A DNA stretch of 6,185 nucleotides from positions 1 to 6,185 of the forward strand of contig CASEDW010000255.1 in assembly GCA_949286775.1 (NCBI GenBank). The letters run 5' to 3'. This document shows positions 1-5,701 of the stretch, piece by piece. The translations under genes were made by a program, and so were the position numbers. This DNA comes from an uncultured Eubacteriales bacterium (GTDB lineage Bacteria; Bacillota; Clostridia; Lachnospirales; Lachnospiraceae). The notes under the pieces were generated by a model. That model searched no databases. It was not told where the DNA came from and saw only the letters and a program-made list of their open reading frames with translations. How positions within the stretch are numbered: the stretch's first letter is position 1; each line of letters begins with the position of its first letter.

Positions 1-1
1 A

Positions 2-256
2 ATAATCTGCGGTATTTTCGCGGATAAATTCAGAGACAAGCCTGTTTTAATATTTATTGGCATGGTATTGGGAACTATTGTGACATACGCTTTTGGAACC
101 ATCTGGTTTATCATAATGATGCAGGCGGATCCGGCTTACGCGATGTCAGTATGCGTAATTCCATTTATACCTTTTGATATCTGCAAAATGATAATTGCTC
201 TGATCCTTGGAAGAGCCGTGTATAAGGCGTTGAAAAAAGCATCTCTTATCTCATAA
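2..256 (+). CDS. bioY: Biotin transporter BioY, C-terminal part (5' end outside window)
   Basis: This reading frame is open from the first bases and ends with TAA at 254-256, leaving 84 residues of the C-terminus. BioY is the substrate-binding membrane subunit (S component) of ECF-type biotin uptake. It works alone or with the EcfAA'T energising module. The visible part has two hydrophobic segments: one around the Gly-rich stretch GMVLGTIVTYAFGTIWF, and one after the PFIPFDICK motif, which matches the conserved Pro-Phe-x-x-x-Asp-x-x-Lys before the last BioY helix. A short Lys-rich tail (ALKKASLIS) follows, as expected for a cytoplasmic end. Full BioY proteins have about 180-200 residues and six membrane helices, so more than half is missing. 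The family call comes from recalled motif similarity. A different small ECF S component is possible but less likely. A strong hairpin terminator begins 3 nt after the stop. Confidence 0.82.
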   Translation: MICGIFADKFRDKPVLIFIGMVLGTIVTYAFGTIWFIIMMQADPAYAMSVCVIPFIPFDICKMIIALILGRAVYKALKKASLIS

Positions 257-259
257 AAT

Positions 260-303
260 AACGCTGCTCTTGCTCACTTGTCAAAGCAAAAGCAGCGTTT
301 TTT
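260..303. terminator. Bidirectional Rho-independent terminator between bioY and tex
   Basis: AACGCTGCT at 260-268 pairs perfectly with AGCAGCGTT at 291-299. After one mismatch (269/290), TTGCT at 270-274 pairs with AGCAA at 285-289, leaving a loop at 275-284. On the + strand the stem runs into a T tract (298-303) and would end bioY transcription. On the - strand the same stem is followed by ATTTTATGA and would end the ychF-tex transcript. The tex stop codon (302-304) lies in the T tract of the + strand terminator, so the two convergent genes share one very compact terminator. Confidence 0.88.
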
Positions 304-2455
304 ATTTGCCTGCCTGTTTTATCGACAGACCTATTCTTCTTTTTTTCTCATCTATTGAAATCACTACAACCTTAACGTCGTCTCCTACAGATAAAACCTC
401 GCTCGGATGTTTGATATATCTGTCGCTGATTTCCGAAATATGCACAAGCCCGTCCTGATGAACACCGATGTCCACAAAGGCTCCGAAGTCGATAACATTT
501 CGAACAGTTCCGGTAAGTTCCATGCCGACTTTGAGGTCTTTAAGGTCTAAAATATCAGTTCTGAAAACAGGCGGCGGAAGCGCTTCACGCGGATCCCTGC
601 CGGGTTTTGCAAGCTCTTTTAAGATGTCATTTAACGTAGGTACTCCTATGCCGCACTCTTTCGCGGCCTTTTCTTCTCCATATGTTTTGATCATCAGTGG
701 AAGAGTCGCAATATTGTTTTCCTTTACATCCTCAAGAGTAAGATTGAAAAGTCCAAGGATTTTCTTTACGGCGTCGTAGCTTTCGGGATGGACCGCCGTA
801 TTGTCGAGCACGTTTTCACTTTCAGGCACACGCAAAAATCCCGCGCACTGCTCAAAGGCCTTTGGTCCTAATTTCGGGACTTTCAAAAGCTGCTTTCTTG
901 CCGTGTATGCTCCGTTTTCTTCACGGTATTTCACTACGTTCTTAGCTGTCGCCGCATTAAGACCCGATACCCTCTGAAGAAGAGACGGCGAAGCAGTGTT
1001 TATATCAACTCCGACGGCGTTAACACAGTCCTCAACAACGGCGTTTAAGCTCTCATCAAGTCTTTTCTGGGGCATATCGTGCTGATACTGACCGACTCCT
1101 ATAGCTTTAGGATCGATCTTTACGAGCTCCGCAAGAGGATCCTGAAGACGTCTTGCGATAGAAACGGCGCTTCTTAAATTTACGTCAAACTCCGGGAACT
1201 CCCCAGCCGCAAGTTTGGAAGCCGAATATACGGACGCGCCGGCTTCAGATACTATCATATAGCTTACGCCGGGGCAATTTTTGATCAGTTCAACTGTCAT
1301 CTGCTCAGTCTCTCGGGAAGCCGTTCCGTTTCCGATTGCGATATGTTCAACGCCGTATTTTTTTATCATTTTCGCAAGCTTATCTATGCATTCATTCTTT
1401 TGTTTTTCACCGTATGTCGGATATACTACCGTAGTATCAAGAACTTTTCCCGTAGCATCAACGACAGCCACTTTGCAGCCCATTCTGTATCCGGGGTCAA
1501 GTCCCATAGTAACCTTTCCTTTTACAGGCGGCTGCATAAGAAGCGGCTTTAAATTCAGCGCAAAGTTTTTGATCGCGCCTTCAGAAGCCGTTTCGGTGAG
1601 GGCAGACCTTATCTCATTTGCCATTGACGGCGCAAGAAGTCTGTCGTATCCGTCCTCGGCCGCGGCGCGTAAAAACGCCTCTGTTTTAGAGCCTTTTTTC
1701 AATATTCTTCCGGCAATGATTTCAAGAGCCGTATCTCTGTCTATATTAACGGAAACTTTTAAGAATCCCTCTTTTTCACCCCTGTTGATGGCTAATATCT
1801 GATGACCTGAAATTTTTGCAATACTCTGATCGAAATCATAATACATGCTGTATACAGAGTCTTCATCTTTAGCCGCCTCGGTAGATACAGAGCCCTTTTT
1901 CTGCATTGTATTTCTTAAGTCTTTTCTGATCTCAGCGCTGTCAGAGATCATTTCCGCAATTATATCAGACGCTCCCGCCAGCGCTTCTTCTATACTGTTC
2001 ACTCCTTTTTCAGGATCTATGAGAGTTTCCGCAAATGTTTTAATCTCTTCCGAATCGCTGTCCTGGGCAAAGATCATATCCGCCAGCGGCTCAAGACCCT
2101 TTTCTTTTGCCATCGTAGCCCTTGTACGGCGTTTAGCTTTATAAGGTCTGTAGAGATCCTCCACCTCTGAAAGTGTAACGGCTTTTTCAATAGCTTCAGC
2201 AAGTTCAGGCGTAAGCTTTTCCTGATTTTCTATGGATCTGATTACTTCTTCCTTACGCTCTTGAAGATTTCTCAAATACTTGAGTCTTTCCTCAAGCGTT
2301 CGAAGCGACGTATCATCCATCGCACCGTGAAGCTCTTTTCTGTACCTGGCAATAAACGGAATCGTATTGCCTTCATCCAAAAGCTGAACGACATTTTCAA
2401 TATGCTTTTCCGGCTTCCCGAGTTCAGCGGCCAACTGTTTAATGATATTTTCCAT
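302..2455 (-). CDS. tex: Tex-family S1 RNA-binding transcription accessory protein
   Basis: The product has 717 residues, close to the usual 710-780 for the family, and appears complete. Tex is a cytoplasmic nucleic-acid-binding protein related to eukaryotic Spt6 and linked to transcription and RNA handling. Its domains follow the Tex order. The N-terminal helical region contains IPFIARYRKE (32-41) and the hallmark LYRPYKAKRRTRA (101-113). A YqgF/RuvX-like RNase H-fold domain starts near 316, with Asp320 in GLDPG and Glu404 in SEAGAS. Helix-hairpin-helix repeats span about 475-560 (DINTAS at 484-489). A C-terminal S1 domain covers about 643-713 (VIDFGAFVDIG, DGLVHISEIS). The ATG is preceded by GAGGAG with a 4-nt spacer (2456-2465). 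The gene starts 23 nt after the ychF stop, and no separate promoter is visible, so it is probably co-transcribed with ychF. The sequence reads as a normal housekeeping copy without frameshifts. Confidence 0.96.
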   Translation of the reverse strand: MENIIKQLAAELGKPEKHIENVVQLLDEGNTIPFIARYRKELHGAMDDTSLRTLEERLKYLRNLQERKEEVIRSIENQEKLTPELAEAIEKAVTLSEVEDLYRPYKAKRRTRATMAKEKGLEPLADMIFAQDSDSEEIKTFAETLIDPEKGVNSIEEALAGASDIIAEMISDSAEIRKDLRNTMQKKGSVSTEAAKDEDSVYSMYYDFDQSIAKISGHQILAINRGEKEGFLKVSVNIDRDTALEIIAGRILKKGSKTEAFLRAAAEDGYDRLLAPSMANEIRSALTETASEGAIKNFALNLKPLLMQPPVKGKVTMGLDPGYRMGCKVAVVDATGKVLDTTVVYPTYGEKQKNECIDKLAKMIKKYGVEHIAIGNGTASRETEQMTVELIKNCPGVSYMIVSEAGASVYSASKLAAGEFPEFDVNLRSAVSIARRLQDPLAELVKIDPKAIGVGQYQHDMPQKRLDESLNAVVEDCVNAVGVDINTASPSLLQRVSGLNAATAKNVVKYREENGAYTARKQLLKVPKLGPKAFEQCAGFLRVPESENVLDNTAVHPESYDAVKKILGLFNLTLEDVKENNIATLPLMIKTYGEEKAAKECGIGVPTLNDILKELAKPGRDPREALPPPVFRTDILDLKDLKVGMELTGTVRNVIDFGAFVDIGVHQDGLVHISEISDRYIKHPSEVLSVGDDVKVVVISIDEKKRRIGLSIKQAGK

Positions 2456-2466
2456 TGTTCTCCTCT
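2456..2466 (-). promoter_or_regulatory. Ribosome binding site of tex
   Basis: On the - strand the sequence AGAGGAGAACA immediately precedes the tex ATG. GAGGAG (2465-2460) is a near-consensus Shine-Dalgarno with a 4-nt spacer. It lies in the 23-nt gap after ychF, which supports independent initiation on a shared mRNA and fixes the tex start. Confidence 0.8.
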
Positions 2467-2478
2467 TAGTTCTCGAGA

Positions 2479-3606
2479 TTATACATTAAACAAAAATTCA
2501 ATGATATCCCCGTCATTTACAACATATTCTTTACCTTCGGTTCTCTGCTGTCCTCTGCTCTTAACCGCCTGATAATCAAAATCGGCTGCTTTAAGATCCT
2601 CATAAGAAATAACCTGAGCGCGGATAAATCCTCTTTCAAAGTCAGAATGAATCTTTCCTGCTGCCTGTGGAGCTTTCGTTCCTTTTTTGATAGTCCATGC
2701 ACGGCATTCTTTCTTACCGTCTGTAAGGAAAGATATGAGTCCCAAAAGTGCATAGCTTGCTTTGATAAGTTTGTCAAGTCCCGACTCAGCCAATCCTAAA
2801 TCTTCCATAAACTCGGCTCTTTCTTCATCATCGAGTTCAGAAAGCTCCTCTTCTGTTTTAGCGCAGATAGGAATAACCTGAGCACCCTCAATCTCAGCAC
2901 GCTTCTTAACGATCTGATAATATCCGTTTGCTTCAGGATCCATAACTCCGTCGTCATCCATATTGCATGCGTAAATAATTGGTTTCCTTGAAAGCAGTCC
3001 CATCTCTCTGAGAGCGTTTTTCACAACTTCATCTTTCTCATCAAATTCGAATGTCCTTGCGCTGAGTCCTTTTTCAAGATGCTCGATCAACGGTTCCAGC
3101 ATTGCAACTTCAGCTTTCGCATCTTTATTTCCTGTCTTTGCCGCTTTAGCATGTTTCGCGAGGCGGTTCTGAGCCATCTCAAGATCAGAAAAAATCAACT
3201 CCAGATCGATACACTCGATATCTCCGTCCGGATCTACCGGAACAGGTTTAGTAGCATCTTCAACGACATGAGTGATGTTGTCATTGTCAAAACAGCGAAC
3301 AACATGAATAATCGCATCGCATTCACGGATATGGCCCAAGAATTTATTTCCGAGTCCCGCTCCCTGCGAAGCACCTTTTACAAGACCCGCGATATCGACG
3401 AATTCTACGACAGCAGGCGTTTTCTTATCTGTATTCCAAATTTCCGCAAGCTTATCAAGACGCTCATCCGGAACCGCTACAATACCGTTATTCGGCTCGA
3501 TAGTACAGAACGGATAGTTCGCTGCCTGCGCATTTGCCGTACCTGTTATTGCATTAAAAAGTGTACTCTTTCCGACATTTGGAAGTCCGACGATGCCCAA
3601 TTTCAT
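2479..3606 (-). CDS. ychF: Redox-regulated, ribosome-associated P-loop ATPase/GTPase YchF (OLA1 family)
   Basis: The product has 375 residues against about 363-370 for the family and is complete. YchF is a universally conserved P-loop NTPase of the Obg group that binds ribosomes and affects translation and oxidative stress responses. It contains G1 GLPNVGKST (7-15), G3 DIAG (71-74) followed by Leu where Ras-like GTPases have the catalytic Gln, a coiled-coil insertion at about 130-185, and a G4-equivalent NMDD (215-218). The TGS domain from about 287 carries RAWTIKKGTKAPQAAG and ends in the typical GDIIEFLFNV. YchF/OLA1 proteins normally have NxxE at G4, a motif tied to ATP preference; here it is NxxD. 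An in-frame TAA lies one codon upstream of the ATG, so this start is the first possible one. The Shine-Dalgarno is poor: only GGATGGG, 11 nt upstream. It is the first gene of the ychF-tex operon. Confidence 0.97.
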   Translation of the reverse strand: MKLGIVGLPNVGKSTLFNAITGTANAQAANYPFCTIEPNNGIVAVPDERLDKLAEIWNTDKKTPAVVEFVDIAGLVKGASQGAGLGNKFLGHIRECDAIIHVVRCFDNDNITHVVEDATKPVPVDPDGDIECIDLELIFSDLEMAQNRLAKHAKAAKTGNKDAKAEVAMLEPLIEHLEKGLSARTFEFDEKDEVVKNALREMGLLSRKPIIYACNMDDDGVMDPEANGYYQIVKKRAEIEGAQVIPICAKTEEELSELDDEERAEFMEDLGLAESGLDKLIKASYALLGLISFLTDGKKECRAWTIKKGTKAPQAAGKIHSDFERGFIRAQVISYEDLKAADFDYQAVKSRGQQRTEGKEYVVNDGDIIEFLFNV

Positions 3607-3623
3607 GGCTTAATTTACCCATC

Positions 3624-3652
3624 CGGAAAGTCTTTATCAGAAAAACTTTCCG
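3624..3652 (-). promoter_or_regulatory. Stem-loop in the ychF leader just upstream of the start codon
   Basis: CGGAAAGT at 3624-3631 (+ strand) pairs perfectly with ACTTTCCG at 3645-3652, giving an 8-bp stem with a 13-nt loop in the ychF 5' leader. There is no U tract after it, so it is not a terminator. It ends 17 nt before the ATG and its last base overlaps the only Shine-Dalgarno-like sequence (GGATGGG, 3624-3618). It could therefore influence ribosome access. The pairing is directly visible; a regulatory role is inference. Confidence 0.45.
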
Positions 3653-3715
3653 CCTTTCTCTTTATTTTATCCGCGCCCAATTTTTTGTCCGGCACAGAAT
3701 ATATGTCATTAAGTT

Positions 3716-3769
3716 CAGTCTCTGTTTTTCACAATAACACATCTTCATTAAGAATAAAAACAGAGTCTG
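3716..3769 (-). promoter_or_regulatory. Alternative hairpin in the ychF leader
   Basis: In the - strand transcript, CAGACTCTGTTTTT (3769-3756) can pair with AAAAACAGAGACTG (3729-3716) at 13 of 14 positions, with a 26-nt loop. The first arm is also the 3' arm of the perfect terminator hairpin at 3756-3806, so the two structures exclude each other. An mRNA started at the predicted ychF promoter lacks the outer arm (3793-3806) and can form only this hairpin. The repeats are seen in the sequence; the switching is inference. Confidence 0.5.
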
Positions 3770-3807
3770 ACGCAACTAAAAAGTATAGCATACAGACTCT
3801 GTTTTTT
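3756..3807. terminator. Perfect 14-bp terminator hairpin after the nucleotidyltransferase gene
   Basis: AAAAACAGAGTCTG (3756-3769) is perfectly complementary to CAGACTCTGTTTTT (3793-3806), with a 23-nt loop. On the - strand it starts 18 nt after the nucleotidyltransferase stop codon and its U-rich 3' arm continues as ATTCTT, so it should end that transcript. The + strand also ends in a T run (3802-3807), but no + strand gene precedes it. The ychF promoter lies inside this structure. Confidence 0.82.
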
Positions 3808-3810
3808 CAA
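3782..3810 (-). promoter_or_regulatory. Predicted sigma-A promoter of ychF-tex
   Basis: On the - strand there is a -35 box TTGAAA (3810-3805), a 17-nt spacer, and a -10 box TATACT (3787-3782) preceded by TGC, which gives an extended -10 (TGnTATACT). Both boxes are near consensus at the ideal spacing. Transcription should start near 3777-3775, giving a leader of about 170 nt before the ychF ATG. The -35 box overlaps the outer arm of the terminator hairpin, and the -10 box and predicted start lie in its loop. Confidence 0.75.
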
Positions 3811-3825
3811 TCATATATGGCTGTA

Positions 3826-4155
3826 TTAAATCATTGATCCTTCTTCTCTCACATTCCTATAATATGGCAATACATCAACCCAGTATTCAAATTGAGATTC
3901 ACTCTTAATAACAGGCGAAATATCTATACCTGTATTCATTTCAATTTCAAAAGCAATATCATAAACACTATTTTCTATTTTCTTTATTTCTTCTTCTGTA
4001 AGATCTACAAGTATCATTACGTCCACATCCGAGTTTTTATGATAATCACCTCTGGCATACGAGCCATATACTATTATCTTAGACAAGTGCGACCCCAGCA
4101 GCATCTGTAACTGACTAGAAAACAAATAAATAACATCTCTAACTGCATCAGGCAT
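3826..4155 (-). CDS. MntA-like minimal nucleotidyltransferase (antitoxin-type), orphan
   Basis: The 109-residue product has a Pol-beta-type nucleotidyltransferase fold (NTP_transf_2). Gly31-Ser32 is followed by ten residues and Asp43-Val-Asp45, the GSx10DxD signature of MNT proteins; Asp78 in GIDIS is the likely third metal ligand. The C-terminal LPYYRNVREEG is typical of these small proteins. MntA antitoxins attach AMP to HEPN-domain (HepT) toxins and silence them. No HEPN gene is next to it: a terminator follows within 20 nt, then ychF. The start was chosen at the ATG at 4155 because GGAGGTGA lies 4 nt upstream. An ATG 30 nt earlier has no good ribosome site and would place that site inside the gene. 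The gene and its surroundings are AT-rich compared with both neighbours, which suggests later acquisition. Other minimal nucleotidyltransferases of unknown target fit equally well. Confidence 0.85.
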   Translation of the reverse strand: MPDAVRDVIYLFSSQLQMLLGSHLSKIIVYGSYARGDYHKNSDVDVMILVDLTEEEIKKIENSVYDIAFEIEMNTGIDISPVIKSESQFEYWVDVLPYYRNVREEGSMI

Positions 4156-4167
4156 ATGATCACCTCC
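4156..4167 (-). promoter_or_regulatory. Ribosome binding site that sets the nucleotidyltransferase start
   Basis: GGAGGTGATCAT precedes the ATG at 4155 on the - strand. GGAGGTGA is a near-perfect match to the 16S rRNA 3' end with a 4-nt spacer. It decides for this start over the ATG at 4185, which would give ten extra residues. Confidence 0.8.
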
Positions 4168-4250
4168 GCTTATTCTTAATGGCAATAATACTTCTTTTAT
4201 AAATATTTTACCCCAATTATCATGTCTTACATATCTCTTTTTTGATTCAC

Positions 4251-4279
4251 TTAATAAACTTATTATCTAAAATTTTCAA
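4251..4279 (-). promoter_or_regulatory. Possible promoter of the nucleotidyltransferase gene
   Basis: On the - strand TTGAAA (4279-4274) is followed after 17 nt by TATTAA (4256-4251), which fits a sigma-A promoter with a weaker -10 box. It would give a leader of about 90 nt. The region is so AT-rich that chance matches are common. Confidence 0.35.
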
Positions 4280-4326
4280 TAACCCTCTACAAAGCATAAT
4301 ATTATAAAAACCAAAAAAATTTATAA

Positions 4327-4354
4327 TTGATAACCCTTTTCCTTCTAATATACT
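4327..4354 (+). promoter_or_regulatory. Predicted sigma-A promoter of the thiolase-DUF35 operon
   Basis: TTGATA (4327-4332) and TATACT (4349-4354) are separated by 16 nt, close to the sigma-A consensus. Transcription would start near 4361, about 30 nt before the ATG at 4392. The T/A-rich sequence upstream (4301-4326) could act as an UP-like element. Other AT-rich hexamers nearby (4355-4371) leave the exact boxes uncertain. Confidence 0.55.
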
Positions 4355-4380
4355 TATAAATAATAGTATATGTTCAGGAA

Positions 4381-4391
4381 AGGAGAACAAG
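4381..4391 (+). promoter_or_regulatory. Ribosome binding site of the thiolase-like gene
   Basis: AGGAG at 4381-4385, in the context GGAAAGGAG, lies 6 nt before the ATG at 4392. This is a strong Shine-Dalgarno and supports that start codon. Confidence 0.8.
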
Positions 4392-5699
4392 ATGAATCCT
4401 TTTAATCAGACAAACCCCAAACCGTTTGGGCGATCTGTTTCTATCATAGGCGTAGGATGTACGCCATTTATGGAAACATTAAATAACCCTGATACAACAG
4501 GCCTTACCGAAGGGGAACTTTTCGGACACGCTGCCATCATGGCTATGAAAGATGCCGGCATCACAGCGAAAGACGTTGAATTTTATTTTCACGGAGCAGC
4601 ATCTCCGTTAGGATGCAGCAACTATCTTTCCCCAAACGCTCAGGTAGCGGAATGGTTCGGAATGCGCGGACGTCCTTCTATGCATCACTCCGAAGCCTGC
4701 TGTACGGGATACGACGCGATAGATCTTGCCGTCATGGCCATTGCCTCCGGCAAATATGACTGTGTTCTCACAGGCTGCGTCGAATTCGGAGACGCCGTAG
4801 CAATTCAGGGAAAACCCGCATGTATTCGTGAGCACTTTTCATTTGAACAATTCCAGCGTTCAACAGACTGGCTTCTTGACAACGCATATACACGTCATCT
4901 CATGTCAAATACAGGTCACGATGACTGCGCAAGCTGGTATGTCGAGCACGCAAACCTTTCGGAAGAACAAATGGACGAAGTCCTCTGTCAGCTTGCGATC
5001 ATAGCAAGACGCAACTCAAAAAACAATCCTCTTGCCATAGACAGAGTGACTTATGACGAAGCTGCCAAAGACGCAGGTTACGACGATGTAATGAAATACA
5101 TGCAGTCGGAAAACAATCCGAAGATCGGACAATATCAGCGTATCTCAGGTCTCGAACACAAATGCGACGGCGCTGCCGCAGCTATACTGTGCGCTACTGA
5201 CCTTGTTGAAAAATATACCAAAAATACTCCTATCGAAATTCTCGGAATAGGCAACGCATGTCTTGAATATTCAAATCCGAGACTTGAGATCACATGTACA
5301 TATGAAGCAGCGCGTCAGGTATCTAATCTCACAGGCGTAAAACCGGAAGAGATAGATCTTCTCTACGCAAATGACTTCATAATCTCTTCACAGCTTCTCG
5401 CTGCCGAAGCCAGCGGATATATTCCGGACAAAGAAGCGTGGAAATACGTACTTGACAACAGAACCGCTTTTAATGGCGATAAACCCATCAATCCTAACGG
5501 CGGACGCTGCGCATTCGGTCATGCCCACGCGGCGTCAGGCCTTGCGGATGTATATGACTCAGTTCTCCAGATGCGAGGAAAAGCCGGTGATCATCAGATC
5601 AATAAGATTCCAAAGACCGTATACTTACGCGGATACGGCGGCGGTCAGAATATTTGTAACATTATTCTTCGCACAAAAGAAAATCAGAAAGGAGAATAA
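4392..5699 (+). CDS. Thiolase-superfamily acyltransferase (SCP2/DUF35-associated type)
   Basis: The 435-residue product has the thiolase fold and resembles the SCP2-thiolase branch that works with DUF35 proteins. Thiolases make or break carbon-carbon bonds next to an acyl-CoA thioester. The N-terminal SIIGVGCTPF is typical of the branch. ACCTGYDAI (102-110) holds the acyl-binding Cys103. CDGAAAA (258-264) follows, and NPNGG...GHAHAASG (368-383) provides the active-site His377 of the GH motif. The second catalytic cysteine is not evident: the HDCF motif of SCP2 thiolases aligns with NDFI (327-330), so Phe329 replaces Cys, and the C-terminal CxGGG is GYGGG (414-418). The Pro of GHP is Ala378. 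It may be a thiolase with altered chemistry or a retro-aldolase like Ltp2. The downstream DUF35 gene starts 2 nt after its stop, with its ribosome site inside this gene, so the two are probably subunits of one complex. The substrate is unknown. Confidence 0.88.
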   Translation: MNPFNQTNPKPFGRSVSIIGVGCTPFMETLNNPDTTGLTEGELFGHAAIMAMKDAGITAKDVEFYFHGAASPLGCSNYLSPNAQVAEWFGMRGRPSMHHSEACCTGYDAIDLAVMAIASGKYDCVLTGCVEFGDAVAIQGKPACIREHFSFEQFQRSTDWLLDNAYTRHLMSNTGHDDCASWYVEHANLSEEQMDEVLCQLAIIARRNSKNNPLAIDRVTYDEAAKDAGYDDVMKYMQSENNPKIGQYQRISGLEHKCDGAAAAILCATDLVEKYTKNTPIEILGIGNACLEYSNPRLEITCTYEAARQVSNLTGVKPEEIDLLYANDFIISSQLLAAEASGYIPDKEAWKYVLDNRTAFNGDKPINPNGGRCAFGHAHAASGLADVYDSVLQMRGKAGDHQINKIPKTVYLRGYGGGQNICNIILRTKENQKGE

Positions 5700-5701
5700 T
5701 C
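5688..5701 (+). promoter_or_regulatory. Ribosome binding site of the DUF35 gene, inside the thiolase 3' end
   Basis: AAAGGAG (5688-5694) overlaps the last codons of the thiolase-like gene and lies 7 nt before the ATG at 5702. It supports this start and implies translational coupling, which suits subunits needed in equal amounts. Confidence 0.8.

Noticed and set aside
1281..1802. A 173-codon open frame on the + strand inside tex
   Set aside because: Antisense shadow of a clearly real gene, with Ser/Phe-rich composition and no ribosome site or motif.
3716..3806. The three related 14-nt arms read as a CRISPR-like or mobile-element repeat
   Set aside because: There are only three copies, in opposite orientations, with T-rich ends, no uniform spacers and no transposase. 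Terminator and leader hairpins explain them better.
3716..3807. A + strand attenuator formed by the same repeats
   Set aside because: The geometry would allow it on the + strand too, but there is no + strand gene or promoter upstream and the next + strand gene is 585 bp away beyond a - strand gene.
3079..3837. A 252-codon open frame on the + strand, antisense to the ychF 5' half and its leader
   Set aside because: It mirrors the ychF coding frame, is rich in Arg, Ser and Ile with no recognisable motif, has no ribosome site and runs through a terminator hairpin. ychF on the other strand explains the open frame.
4156..4185. Ten-residue N-terminal extension of the nucleotidyltransferase from the ATG at 4185
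   Set aside because: The excellent GGAGGTGA site lies within this stretch, 4 nt before the ATG at 4155, and the extension (PLRISGGDH) is largely the translation of that site.
4608..4835. A 75-codon open frame on the - strand within the thiolase-like gene
   Set aside because: Antisense shadow without ribosome site or family resemblance; the thiolase motifs lie on the + strand here.
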